Source: Gemmatimonadota bacterium (GTDB taxonomy: Bacteria; Gemmatimonadota; Gemmatimonadetes; Longimicrobiales; Gaopeijiaceae). From it: a DNA stretch of 9,348 bases. This document shows positions 1 through 7,130 of the stretch, piece after piece. The notes under the pieces were generated by a model, which was not told where the DNA came from, did no database searches, and was given only the letters and a program-made list of their open reading frames with translations. The DNA is taken from positions 1-9,348 of the forward strand of contig SKVI01000089.1 in the NCBI GenBank assembly GCA_007129525.1, read 5' to 3'. Made by a program: the position numbers and the translations under genes. How positions within the stretch are numbered: the first letter of the stretch is position 1; each line of letters begins with the position of its first letter.

Positions 1-2321
1 AGGGTGATGGGAAAGCGTCCCATCTCCATGGGAACGCCGAACAGCCGCGGGGCCGGGAAGGCCGATAGGCGGAAACCAACCGGAAGAGTGCCTTCGACGA
101 GCGTCCACTCCACCGGTTGCCGTGCTGCATTGGCCCGCAGATCGACCTGACCGGGCTGAGCCGCCGGCAGGTGGATCTCTCCGTCGAGACCGGCCACGCC
201 GAAGTCGAAGCTGAACGCCGCCTCCACCTTCAAGGGGGCATCCACCGTGACGGTGGTGGGGTTCTCCCGGTCTGCCAGCGCTCCGGTCCATTCCAGAAAG
301 GAATAGCCGGAACGGGGCTTCGCCTCCAGCTCCACCTCGGTGCCCTCCATGAACCAGAGGTCGGCCGAGTGTGGATCGCTCACCAGGTCACCGGGAGAAC
401 CCTGGCCGCCCTCGGCAGTGGGGACCCACTGGACCCGGAGCTCCCGCTCGCCGTAGGTCGCGGTGAGTTCTGTGTCGGTCAGGGGCACCTCCAGCGTCCG
501 AACCCTGGGGCCCCCGTCGGACCATCCCTGAAAGCCCACCCGGACCCCCTCCTCCAACTCCTGGCCCGGGGGCGCTTCGATCTGGAGCTGGTCGAAGGGG
601 AACGCCTCCACCACCAGCGGCTCTCCGGAGCGGGGCTCTCCGTCGATCCGGTACGGGGCGCCTCCGGTGGGGTCCTCCTCGCCCTCCCGGGAGAGCGTGA
701 TGCGGGTGCGGCGGGTCGTGAGGTCGAAGCGGACGTCGTGGGGCTCGGCACCCAGAAGCTCGATTCCCGTAATGGTGACACCGAAGGGAGCACCCCCGTG
801 GGTTCGGGCGGCGGGCGCGCTTCCGGCGTGAAAGCGCGTGTTGGTCCGGAGGCACGGCTTCGACGAGTCGAAGTAGTCCCAGTACGAGTCCTTGATGCAG
901 CCCGGGAAGGGATCACCGGGATCCCCATGGCTGGGTCCCCCGGTGGCCAGCTCGTTCAGGCCGTCGGCCTGCCGCAACCACACGCCGAGGCGATTCTGAT
1001 CGGTGTTGATCCTGTTGGAAGGCCACCGGCTCTCGAGCACGTCGGAGTCCACCTGCCAGATGAGGAGTCCCGGTTCCCAGAGGTTCTGGTCCGAGCCCAC
1101 CCTCTGCCGGTTCTCCAGGAGAAGGAACTCGGGAGAACCATCCTCCGCCGGAATTCGCAGCACCTCGTGGGAGGTCTGTACCGGGGGAAGGGTGATGGCC
1201 CCGTGGTCGATCTCCGCCTCTACCTCGACGACGTCGACCCAGCCCAGCACCGCCTTGCTCCACGCGCCCATGTGGCAGGGGCGAGCGGGGTCACCGCCCC
1301 GACACCCCCAGGCGCCCGTGCCCATGAGGTCCCATCGGCCGGCGCCCCGGGCCGCCGCCCCGTGGGTGCCGTAGAGATCCGGAAGTCCGAAGCCGTGGCC
1401 GAGCTCGTGGGCAAAAACGCCGATCTGATTGATGTCGTCGGCGCCGCAGTTCAGGACCGGCTGGATGGTATAGTCGTTCACGTGGATGTAGCCGCCTCCG
1501 TCGGGGCGCGGCGTGCTGGTCTGGATCCCGGACTCCAGACGCCCCTGAGTGGCGCTCTGCAGGTTCCAGCGGTGCGACCAGACCCGGCTCGCCCCGCCGT
1601 CGCACTCGGCTCCGTGGGTGGGATGGATCACCGACAACACGTCCACGAAACCGTCGCCCGTGTTGTCGAACTGACTCCAGTCCACCCCTTGCTCGTCCAG
1701 GGCCCGCACGATCTGCTCCACGAAGGCCCCCACACCCTCCTCACGGCTCGACGACAGGCCCGCATTGTTCAGGGTGACCTGGCTCTGCGTCAGCTCGACC
1801 TGGATCCAGGGAAAGGTGGTTCCTTCCAGCTGAACCCGTCCCGCAGACATCTCGTCGTACAGCTCGGTGACGGTCTGGTGGTAGCTGTTGGGGCCATCGA
1901 AGTATTCGTCCTGAACCCGACCCTGGTCGAACTCCGGCTCGGGCGAGTCGGCAAAGAGGCCCAGCACCAGCGGAAAACGAAAGGTCCCCACCATGGGGAT
2001 GTCGCGAGGCCCCAGAGTCCGGGCCGGATCGCCGTAGTGGAGGATCAGATCCGGAAAACGGGCGCCCCGCATCTGCTGCATGTGCAGCAGTCGCTCAAGG
2101 CCCTCGTGCTGGAACTGGAAGGCGTTGGGGTCTCGCTCCAGCTCACGGAAGTAGCCGTCCGGCGGCCGGGTACCGTACTCTTCCCCCAGATTCTCGACGT
2201 CCTGGGCCGCCAGTTCCACGCCCTCCATGGTGGCCGCACCGAATCCCGGCACCGCCCCGACGGAACCCAGTGCGGGGACGGCCAGGAGGGCCAGGACAGC
2301 GAACACGAAGCGACGTCGCAT
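1..2321 (-). CDS. Secreted M6-family zinc metalloprotease, C-terminus cut by window edge
   Basis: Read by hand from the minus strand; 773 codons are present and the frame stays open to the window edge, so the C-terminus is missing. The start ATG (2321) directly follows an in-frame TGA-TTG, so at most one codon could be added. Residues 1-29 look like a Sec signal peptide: MRRR, then a hydrophobic stretch FVFAVLALLAVPALG. The catalytic motif HELGHGFGLPDLY begins at His305 (zinc ligands His305 and His309, catalytic Glu306), and WDLM at 330-333 is the likely Met-turn; this pattern is typical of the M6 (immune inhibitor A-like) family. An acidic DNTGDGFVD segment near 219-227 resembles a calcium-binding loop. 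After the catalytic part come two copies of a 'GY/F-x-W-x-G' repeat domain (roughly 580-625 and 655-700), as in InlB B-repeat-like bacterial repeat domains, then an Ig-like segment resembling He_PIG (about 720-773). Role inferred: extracellular protein degradation. The family call is firm; the repeat-domain names are by eye. Confidence 0.93.
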   Translation of the reverse strand, partial: MRRRFVFAVLALLAVPALGSVGAVPGFGAATMEGVELAAQDVENLGEEYGTRPPDGYFRELERDPNAFQFQHEGLERLLHMQQMRGARFPDLILHYGDPARTLGPRDIPMVGTFRFPLVLGLFADSPEPEFDQGRVQDEYFDGPNSYHQTVTELYDEMSAGRVQLEGTTFPWIQVELTQSQVTLNNAGLSSSREEGVGAFVEQIVRALDEQGVDWSQFDNTGDGFVDVLSVIHPTHGAECDGGASRVWSHRWNLQSATQGRLESGIQTSTPRPDGGGYIHVNDYTIQPVLNCGADDINQIGVFAHELGHGFGLPDLYGTHGAAARGAGRWDLMGTGAWGCRGGDPARPCHMGAWSKAVLGWVDVVEVEAEIDHGAITLPPVQTSHEVLRIPAEDGSPEFLLLENRQRVGSDQNLWEPGLLIWQVDSDVLESRWPSNRINTDQNRLGVWLRQADGLNELATGGPSHGDPGDPFPGCIKDSYWDYFDSSKPCLRTNTRFHAGSAPAARTHGGAPFGVTITGIELLGAEPHDVRFDLTTRRTRITLSREGEEDPTGGAPYRIDGEPRSGEPLVVEAFPFDQLQIEAPPGQELEEGVRVGFQGWSDGGPRVRTLEVPLTDTELTATYGERELRVQWVPTAEGGQGSPGDLVSDPHSADLWFMEGTEVELEAKPRSGYSFLEWTGALADRENPTTVTVDAPLKVEAAFSFDFGVAGLDGEIHLPAAQPGQVDLRANAARQPVEWTLVEGTLPVGFRLSAFPAPRLFGVPMEMGRFPIT

Positions 2322-2366
2322 CAATCAGGGCATCGGAGTAGGGGGCGGCCAACCGAGGGGTTTCTC

Positions 2367-2372
2367 ATTCTA
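2367..2372 (-). promoter_or_regulatory. Possible -10 element (TAGAAT) upstream of the M6 protease
   Basis: On the minus strand the hexamer TAGAAT matches the sigma-70 -10 consensus at 5 of 6 positions and sits 45 nt before the protease ATG, in the only AT-richer patch of this spacer. There is no convincing -35 box 17 nt further upstream. No strong Shine-Dalgarno sequence is visible before the ATG either. Weak call. Confidence 0.25.
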
Positions 2373-2393
2373 ACCGCCACGAAAGCCCAGGGT

Positions 2394-2411
2394 TCCCGGA
2401 TGGGCCCGGGA
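2394..2411 (-). terminator. Hairpin downstream of tryptophanase, possible terminator
   Basis: A perfect 6-bp stem (TCCCGG / CCGGGA) with a 6-nt loop starts 22 nt after the tryptophanase stop codon. A second short inverted repeat (CACG / CGTG) lies between the stop and this stem. No T-tract follows on the minus strand, so it is not a classical intrinsic terminator; it may be a weak or Rho-assisted site, or simply GC-rich noise. The position between tnaA and the separately spaced protease gene is what makes it plausible. Confidence 0.3.
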
Positions 2412-2433
2412 CACGGCCCGTGATGCCTGGCTC

Positions 2434-3828
2434 TCAGCCCGCCACCTCGTACAGGGGCTCGAAGCGGGCGGTGAAGTGCCGCAGCACCGGCTCCTGGTAG
2501 GTGAAGCGGTAGCCGCCCACCGAGTCCTTTCGCTCTCCGAAGGCCACGATGGCCTCCACCATGAAGTCCACGTGGCTCTGGGTGTAGACCCGTCGCGGCA
2601 GGGCCAGCCGCACCAGTTCCATGGGCGCCGGATGCTCCTCCCCCGTCTCCGGGTCCCGCCGGCCGAACATGACCGTGCCCACCTCCACGCACCGGATCCC
2701 CCCCTCCAGGTAGAGCTCGGCCACCACCGTCTGCCCCGGCAGCTCCAGCGGAGGTACGTGGGGAAGGAAGGCCGCGGCGTCGATGTACACGGCATGCCCG
2801 CCCGGCGGCTGCACGATGGGCACGCCCGCCTCGGCAATAGCCTCGCCCAGGTAGCGGACCGAGGCCAGTCGATACTCCAGATAGTCCTCCTCCAGCACCT
2901 CCCGCAGCCCGATGGCAATGGCCTCCAGATCCCGGCCCGCCAGTCCCCCGTAGGTGGGAAACCCCTCGGTGAGGATCAGGACGTTTCGCTGTCGACGAGC
3001 CAACTCCGGGTCGTTGGTGGCCACGAACCCACCGATGTTGGCGAGGCCGTCCTTCTTGGCCGACATGGTGCACCCCTGGGCGTGGGAGAAGATCTCCCGG
3101 GCGATCTCCGCCACCGGCCGCTCGGCGTAGCCCTCCTCCCGGAGCCGGATCATGTAGGCGTTCTCGGCAAAGCGACAGGCATCCATGTAGAGGGGGATCC
3201 CATGCTCCCGGCAGATCTCCGAAACCTGCCGGATGTTCGCCATGGACACGGGCTGCCCTCCCCCGGAGTTGTTGGTCAGTGTCAACATGACGAGGGGAAT
3301 GCGCTCGGCCCCCTCCTCTCGGATCAGCTCGCGCAGCCTGCCGGTATCCAGGTTCCCCTTGAAGGGGTGCACCTCCTGGTGCCGGCGTCCCTCGGGCACC
3401 AGAAGATCCACCGCCCGGGCGCCCACCGCCTCCACGTTGGCCCGCGTAGTGTCAAAGTGGGTGTTGGAGGGCACGATGTCGCCCTCGCTGCACATGGTCT
3501 CGAAGAGAATCCGCTCGGCGGCCCGCCCCTGATGGGTGGGGATCACCTGCTCGAATCCGAAGACCTCCTTCACCGCATCCTCGAAGCGGTAGTAGGAAGG
3601 GCTTCCGGCATAGGCCTCGTCCCCCCGCATGATCCCCGCCCACTGCTCCGCGCTCATGGCCGAGGTGCCGGAGTCGGTGAGGAGGTCCAGGATCACGTCA
3701 CGGCTCCGGAGGTGAAAAGTGTTGTAGCCCGCGTCCTTCAGAAGTGCCAGGCGCTCGTCCCGGGTGGTCATCCGGATGGGCTCCACCACCTTGATCCGGA
3801 AGGGCTCGATAATGGTCTTCGGTGGCAT
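2434..3828 (-). CDS. tnaA: Tryptophanase (L-tryptophan indole-lyase)
   Basis: A 464-residue PLP-dependent beta-eliminating lyase, about the length of E. coli TnaA (471). It cleaves L-tryptophan to indole, pyruvate and ammonia in the cytosol. Conserved blocks: LLTDSG (49-54), GDEAYAGS (69-76), IPTHQGR (96-102), PLP-contacting Asp216 and Arg219 in MDACRFAENAY, the MSAKKD motif with Schiff-base Lys259, EGFPTYGGL (288-296) and carboxylate-binding Arg407. Tyrosine phenol-lyase is the close alternative, and the N-terminus (RDERL...AGYNTF) does look like that enzyme. The residues that separate the two point to tryptophanase: Asp126 (Thr124 in the phenol-lyase), Val383 (the phenol-specific Arg381) and His451 in LRHFTARF (Phe448). 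The ATG at 3828 was chosen because the family N-terminus (EPFRIKVVEP) begins there and GAGGGG lies 9 nt upstream; the frame stays open 76 codons further, but that part is antisense-type low-complexity overlapping the HD gene. Only 5 nt separate it from the HD gene stop, so the two are probably co-translated. Confidence 0.95.
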   Translation of the reverse strand: MPPKTIIEPFRIKVVEPIRMTTRDERLALLKDAGYNTFHLRSRDVILDLLTDSGTSAMSAEQWAGIMRGDEAYAGSPSYYRFEDAVKEVFGFEQVIPTHQGRAAERILFETMCSEGDIVPSNTHFDTTRANVEAVGARAVDLLVPEGRRHQEVHPFKGNLDTGRLRELIREEGAERIPLVMLTLTNNSGGGQPVSMANIRQVSEICREHGIPLYMDACRFAENAYMIRLREEGYAERPVAEIAREIFSHAQGCTMSAKKDGLANIGGFVATNDPELARRQRNVLILTEGFPTYGGLAGRDLEAIAIGLREVLEEDYLEYRLASVRYLGEAIAEAGVPIVQPPGGHAVYIDAAAFLPHVPPLELPGQTVVAELYLEGGIRCVEVGTVMFGRRDPETGEEHPAPMELVRLALPRRVYTQSHVDFMVEAIVAFGERKDSVGGYRFTYQEPVLRHFTARFEPLYEVAG

Positions 3829-3833
3829 GGCGT

Positions 3834-4403
3834 CTATCCCCTCACGTCCTCGCCCCGGATCCCCAGCGTTTCCGCCTCGGCCCGAAGCCCGTCGATGACG
3901 TTCTGAAGGTGCTCGTTCCGGTCGAGCCCGATGAGGTCGATACCCCGGGCCACCTCTTCCCTGCTCACCCCGGCGGCGAAGGCCTTGTCCTTCAGCTTCT
4001 TGCGCACCGACTTCGGCTTCAGGTCGTCCACCCCGTTGGGCCGCACCAGGCAGCACGCCACCACCAGCCCCGAAAGCTCGTCGCAGGCGATGAGCACCCG
4101 GTCCAGCTCCGTCTCGGGCTTCACGCCGGTGAAGTCGGACCGATGCGCCAGGATGGCCTGGATCACCTCGTCGGGATACCCCCGCTCCTTCAGCTCTTCA
4201 ACCGCAATGAGCGGGTGCTGGTCGGGGTGCTTCTCCCAGTCCAGGTCGTGCAGCAGCCCCGCCAGACCCCAGAGGTCCTCGTCGGCTCCCTTGAGACGGG
4301 CGTAGTGGCGAACGGCGGCCTCCACCGCCAGCATGTGGTTCTTCAGACCGTCGCTCTCCACCCACTCGTCCAGAAGCTGCAGTGCGTCGTCTCGATCGGG
4401 CAT
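3834..4403 (-). CDS. HD-superfamily predicted metal-dependent hydrolase
   Basis: A 189-residue soluble protein with the HD pattern: His23 (KNHML), the doublet His52-Asp53 in GLLHDLDW, then His87 in AILAHRSD and Asp108 in ACDEL. These are the metal-binding positions expected of an HD-type phosphohydrolase, and the sequence most resembles the small stand-alone predicted HD hydrolases (COG2316 type). The substrate is unknown; such proteins often act on nucleotides or phosphoesters. The ATG at 4403 is preferred over an in-frame GTG at 4421, because the GTG codon overlaps the only good Shine-Dalgarno sequence (GGAGG). It lies 49 nt after endonuclease III and 5 nt before tryptophanase. The link to tryptophanase may be just operon crowding. 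Confidence 0.85.
   Translation of the reverse strand: MPDRDDALQLLDEWVESDGLKNHMLAVEAAVRHYARLKGADEDLWGLAGLLHDLDWEKHPDQHPLIAVEELKERGYPDEVIQAILAHRSDFTGVKPETELDRVLIACDELSGLVVACCLVRPNGVDDLKPKSVRKKLKDKAFAAGVSREEVARGIDLIGLDRNEHLQNVIDGLRAEAETLGIRGEDVRG
3838..3843 (-). promoter_or_regulatory. Ribosome binding site for tryptophanase (GAGGGG)
   Basis: The minus-strand hexamer GAGGGG lies 9 nt before the ATG at 3828 and inside the last codons of the HD gene. It fixes the tryptophanase start, ruling out the longer open frame reaching 4056, and points to translation linked to the upstream gene. Confidence 0.65.
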
Positions 4404-4414
4404 GTCGTCATCCA

Positions 4415-4419
4415 CCTCC
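4415..4419 (-). promoter_or_regulatory. Ribosome binding site deciding the HD gene start (GGAGG)
   Basis: GGAGG on the minus strand lies 11 nt before the ATG at 4403. The alternative GTG start at 4421 would place this site inside the coding region and leave no Shine-Dalgarno sequence in front of it. Confidence 0.55.
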
Positions 4420-4452
4420 ACAGAGTTGTCTGATTATTCGGGTCACGGCGAC

Positions 4453-5103
4453 TCACACCTCGGCCGAGGGACACAGGTGCGCCACCGGACACTCGGGGCA
4501 CAGTGGCTTGCGGGCCTTGCAGATCCTCCTTCCATGAAAGATCAGCAGATGGGCCAGCATCGTCCAACGCTCGCGGGGAAAAAGCTCAATCAGGTCCCGT
4601 TCCACCTTCTTCGGGTTGGTATGGCGAGTGAAACCCAGGCGCTTTGAGATGCGCTTCACGTGGGTGTCCACCACGACCCCCTCGTCGATCCCGAAGGCAT
4701 TTCCCAGCACCACGTTGGCTGTCTTGCGGCCGATTCCCGGGAGCGCCGCCAGTGCCTTCATGCTACGGGGGACCTCTCCGCCATGCTCCTCCACCACCGC
4801 CTCGGCCATCCCGATGAGGTTCCGGGCCTTGTTCCGGTAGAAGCCCGTGGAGTGGATGATCTCCTCCACGTCCTCCTGTCGGGCGCCGGCCAGGTCCTCG
4901 GGGGTGGGATACGCGTCGAAGAGGACGGGAGTGACCTTGTTCACCCGCTCGTCGGTGCACTGGGCCGAAAGGATCGTGGCCACCGTGAGCTCATACGGGT
5001 TCTGGTGGACCAGGGCGCAGTGGGCGTCCGGGTACTCGTCCTGGAGGATGTCGTAGACCTGGTCGGCCCGCTCTCGTCGGTCCTTCTTCGATTCTCTCGG
5101 CAT
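4453..5103 (-). CDS. nth: Endonuclease III (DNA glycosylase/AP lyase)
   Basis: A 216-residue protein, close to E. coli Nth (211). It removes oxidised pyrimidines from DNA and cuts the abasic site by beta-elimination in base excision repair. Seen directly: the helix-hairpin-helix LPGIGRKTANVVL (121-133) with catalytic Lys127, catalytic Asp146 in VVVDTHVKR, the LSAQCTDERVN segment (45-55), and a C-terminal [4Fe-4S] cluster motif Cys195-x6-Cys202-x2-Cys205-x5-Cys211, the exact Nth spacing. The ATG at 5103 gives the usual N-terminus; there is no clear Shine-Dalgarno sequence and the gap to the upstream gene is 21 nt, so translation may depend on that gene. No key residue is missing. Confidence 0.96.
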   Translation of the reverse strand: MPRESKKDRRERADQVYDILQDEYPDAHCALVHQNPYELTVATILSAQCTDERVNKVTPVLFDAYPTPEDLAGARQEDVEEIIHSTGFYRNKARNLIGMAEAVVEEHGGEVPRSMKALAALPGIGRKTANVVLGNAFGIDEGVVVDTHVKRISKRLGFTRHTNPKKVERDLIELFPRERWTMLAHLLIFHGRRICKARKPLCPECPVAHLCPSAEV

Positions 5104-5124
5104 GGACGGGAAGGTAAGGCTTGG

Positions 5125-6027
5125 TCAGGATCGGGACGACTCCGCCTCCACCGCCTGGATCCGGCGGAAGGGGAGGAGGCTGGGAACGGTCCGCTCGTCG
5201 CTCAGGTCCTCGGGTCGCGGAGACCGCTCCAGCGCTCCCAGCGACTCGGGAACTGCGTTCATGTAGGCGAAAACCCGGCCCACGAGCTTCAGGAGCTCAC
5301 CCATGGCCACCACCGAGTAGAGTTCGTCCAACTCACCTCCGGGGAGCGTGGTGGTGAAGTCCGGGCCCTGGTCTTCGTCCCGAACCCGGGTGCGGGGCCA
5401 GTGGGCTGCGTCGTCCAGGGGCACTGGCGGCAGCGGCACCACCGAGAGCCCGGGACGATCGGGCCGGACGCCCAGGGCCGCCATGAGCGAGAGGGTGTCA
5501 TCGGCGCTGCAGGTCCAGAAGACCCCGTCCAGGTCCTCCGCGGGGCCTTCGGGGTCGGGGTGCGACCAGACCAGGTGGCGGGGAAGCTGCAGGTAGCCCG
5601 CGTCCGCCGGAAGCTCACCCTCCCATCGGCCCAGCTCCAACCGCCCCTCCACCACCCCACGCACCGCCTCCGTCCCCACCAGAAGCAGGAGCTCTCCTGC
5701 CTGGTGAAAGTGGAAGGCCTGGAAGAGGAAGGCGCCGAAACGGTGGAGGGCCTCACCGCCGCCCGGGCCCTGGGGGCCCTCATCCGCTTCTCCCTGGATC
5801 TCCTTCAGGGTACGTCCCACCTCACCCAGGAGGATGAACGCCGCCGGGTCGGTGGTGTCCACCTCCCGCGCCTCGGCCTCCTCGGCGATCCGACGAAAAT
5901 TCTCGTCGGCGAACTCCCGTCCCGGGATTCCCACCTCGAAGGGGGTCATCCGGGCCCAGGCGTCGCGGGCCCTGCCGTCCTCGCCATCGGATGTCTCGGC
6001 TGGTGCCTCGAGATCGTCCTGGCTCAC
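5125..6027 (-). CDS. Hypothetical acidic protein coupled to the zincin gene
   Basis: A 300-residue protein I do not recognise. It has no signal peptide, no transmembrane segment and a single cysteine (near residue 182). The first 30 residues are acidic and probably disordered. The middle (about 80-260) is mixed and looks folded, with a hydrophobic, His-containing stretch (FLFQAFHFHQAGELLLLVG, about 100-118) and PRHLVW / DGVFWT motifs that could be strands of a beta-rich domain. The start is a GTG (6027) whose first bases form a GTGA overlap with the stop of the upstream zincin gene, a classic translational-coupling arrangement. The continuous frame and the overlap on its upstream side support it being real. 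Function unknown; a partner of the zincin is the simplest guess from the overlap alone. Confidence 0.75.
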   Translation of the reverse strand: MSQDDLEAPAETSDGEDGRARDAWARMTPFEVGIPGREFADENFRRIAEEAEAREVDTTDPAAFILLGEVGRTLKEIQGEADEGPQGPGGGEALHRFGAFLFQAFHFHQAGELLLLVGTEAVRGVVEGRLELGRWEGELPADAGYLQLPRHLVWSHPDPEGPAEDLDGVFWTCSADDTLSLMAALGVRPDRPGLSVVPLPPVPLDDAAHWPRTRVRDEDQGPDFTTTLPGGELDELYSVVAMGELLKLVGRVFAYMNAVPESLGALERSPRPEDLSDERTVPSLLPFRRIQAVEAESSRS

Positions 6028-6893
6028 TTGGCGGTGTCTCCCCTCTCTGGTTGGCCATCGACATCCGAGGCTTCATCAGACAGATCACCCTCATCCGGCG
6101 GTGGAGGTCCGCCGGCCGCTCGTCCGGGACGCCCGTCCTCGGGTCCCGGCGCGTCGGGGGCTTCCCCCACCGGCACCGGCTCCGCCTCGGACTCCACCAG
6201 GTCGAGGGACTCCTTCCGGAAAAAGCGCTTCAGCCGCTCCAGGAGGGAGACCTCCCGGGCCAGCACCACCTGTACCCACCCCCCGCCGGCATCCAGCCCG
6301 TGGATCCAGATGTAGTGGAGGTCCCCCAGGTCCTCGTGCGGAGGCAGGGCAATGGCCCAACGCCGGCCGTCCCACTCGAACTCCAGGGTCTCGGCGTCGG
6401 CCAGCTCGCCGGGGCGCCACCTGCGCTCGATGTAGACGTCGTACTCCACGCGGAAGACCCCGGGGGCCAACGGAAGACCCGACTGGTAGTACCACGGGTC
6501 GAACTCCTCGCCCTGTCCCCGGTGATACGTCTGCTCGAGGGCGTAGTCCAGCCCCTCGAGGGCGTCGTCCTCGGCCAGGAACTCCAGGTGGTGCCGAAGC
6601 TCGTGGGTAATGGTCTCCCAGAGCTCCTCCTCCCACGAAAAGCTTGGAGACCGCTCTGCAACCGCCTTGAACGATCCGTAGTAGAGCGCCAGAAACGAAC
6701 GAGTGGTCTCGGGGCCCATGTAGCTGGAGGGATACGGCTCGGTGTAGCACATCCCCAGCGTGTAGTAGTCCTCGTGATCCGGGTGACTCTCCGCCTCCGG
6801 ATCCACCACCACTCCGTCGATCCCTTCCTTGTACACGTCCGGGATCTCGTCCCACATCCGATGGGCGGTGGCCTCGAACTCCTCAAAGGTCAT
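6024..6893 (-). CDS. Zincin-like metallopeptidase with extra C-terminal domain
   Basis: A 289-residue soluble protein. Residues 1-115 resemble the small bacterial metallopeptidases of the Zincin_1 type (PF06262): the opening MTFEEFE, a W-x-x-IP segment, a VVVDPE strand (28-33), and the zinc motif HELRH (His97, Glu98, His101). The motif reads ITHELRHHLE; Glu104 sits where relatives usually have Gly, and the third ligand is unclear (Glu104 or Asp109/Asp110). Family members are usually 110-150 residues, so residues about 130-225 are an additional domain, rich in strands, that slightly recalls the C-terminal substrate-binding fold of DnaJ. Residues 235-289 are a Pro/Glu/Asp/Gly-rich tail, probably disordered. 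The ATG at 6893 has AGGAG 12 nt upstream. It overlaps the next gene by GTGA. Metallopeptidase activity is inferred from the motif; the substrate is unknown. Confidence 0.8.
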   Translation of the reverse strand: MTFEEFEATAHRMWDEIPDVYKEGIDGVVVDPEAESHPDHEDYYTLGMCYTEPYPSSYMGPETTRSFLALYYGSFKAVAERSPSFSWEEELWETITHELRHHLEFLAEDDALEGLDYALEQTYHRGQGEEFDPWYYQSGLPLAPGVFRVEYDVYIERRWRPGELADAETLEFEWDGRRWAIALPPHEDLGDLHYIWIHGLDAGGGWVQVVLAREVSLLERLKRFFRKESLDLVESEAEPVPVGEAPDAPGPEDGRPGRAAGGPPPPDEGDLSDEASDVDGQPERGDTAK

Positions 6894-6988
6894 GGACGTT
6901 CAGGGCTCCTGGAGGGTGGGGGGCCGAAAGGACGGACTGGGTGGACGCCCGCTCGCGGAAAAGCGATCGGCGTCTTCCTCACCTCCGC

Positions 6989-7108
6989 TCAACCCGCGGG
7001 AGGCTCCGAGCGCTTCCCACTCCGCATGGCCACCCAGAGAAGGTACCCCAGGACGGCCACGTAGCCGCCCACGAAGACCACGATCCAGGTCAGAAGTTCA
7101 GCGTCCAT
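6989..7108 (-). CDS. Small single-span membrane protein, likely NSS transporter small subunit
   Basis: A 39-residue protein found by reading the spacer behind the transporter. It opens MDAELLTW, continues as one hydrophobic helix (about residues 6-28: TWIVVFVGGYVAVLGYLLWVAM) and ends with a short basic tail (RSGKRSE). Bacterial NSS transporters are often followed by a 30-60 residue single-span protein; MetS, needed with MetP for methionine/alanine uptake in Corynebacterium glutamicum, is the known example. Position (45 nt after the transporter stop, same strand), size and topology all fit that role. The sequence itself is not a clear MetS match, so the family is inferred from context. The ATG has only a weak purine-rich stretch (GGAAAG) upstream. 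No other sensible gene occupies 6894-7153; the remaining 95 nt before the zincin gene hold its ribosome binding site and nothing else I recognise. Confidence 0.7.
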   Translation of the reverse strand: MDAELLTWIVVFVGGYVAVLGYLLWVAMRSGKRSEPPAG

Positions 7109-7130
7109 CTCGGTCGCTTTCCGGTTGAAG

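Noticed and set aside
117..2423. 768-codon open frame on the plus strand opposite the M6 protease
   Set aside because: The minus strand encodes a clear signal peptide, the HELGHGFGLPDLY motif and family domains. The plus-strand translation is Arg/Gly/Pro/Val-rich with no recognisable domain, the normal antisense shadow of a GC-rich gene.
2434..3828. Tyrosine phenol-lyase
   Set aside because: The phenol-specific Arg is Val383, and Asp126 and His451 are the tryptophanase residues at the other two discriminating positions.
2476..3906. 476-codon plus-strand open frame
   Set aside because: It is antisense to tryptophanase, which has all its catalytic residues; the plus-strand product is His/Gly/Val-rich without domains.
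3829..4056. 76-residue N-terminal extension of tryptophanase
   Set aside because: The extension overlaps the HD gene in another frame, is Arg/Gly-rich, and a good ribosome binding site precedes the internal ATG at 3828 where family similarity begins.
4660..6315. 551-codon plus-strand open frame
   Set aside because: It spans parts of three minus-strand genes (endonuclease III, the hypothetical and the zincin) and crosses their boundaries, has low-complexity composition, and endonuclease III is unmistakable on the other strand.
5991..7064. 357-codon plus-strand open frame
   Set aside because: It covers the zincin gene and the spacer in antisense and shows no family features; the zincin has an HExxH motif, a ribosome binding site and a coupled neighbour.
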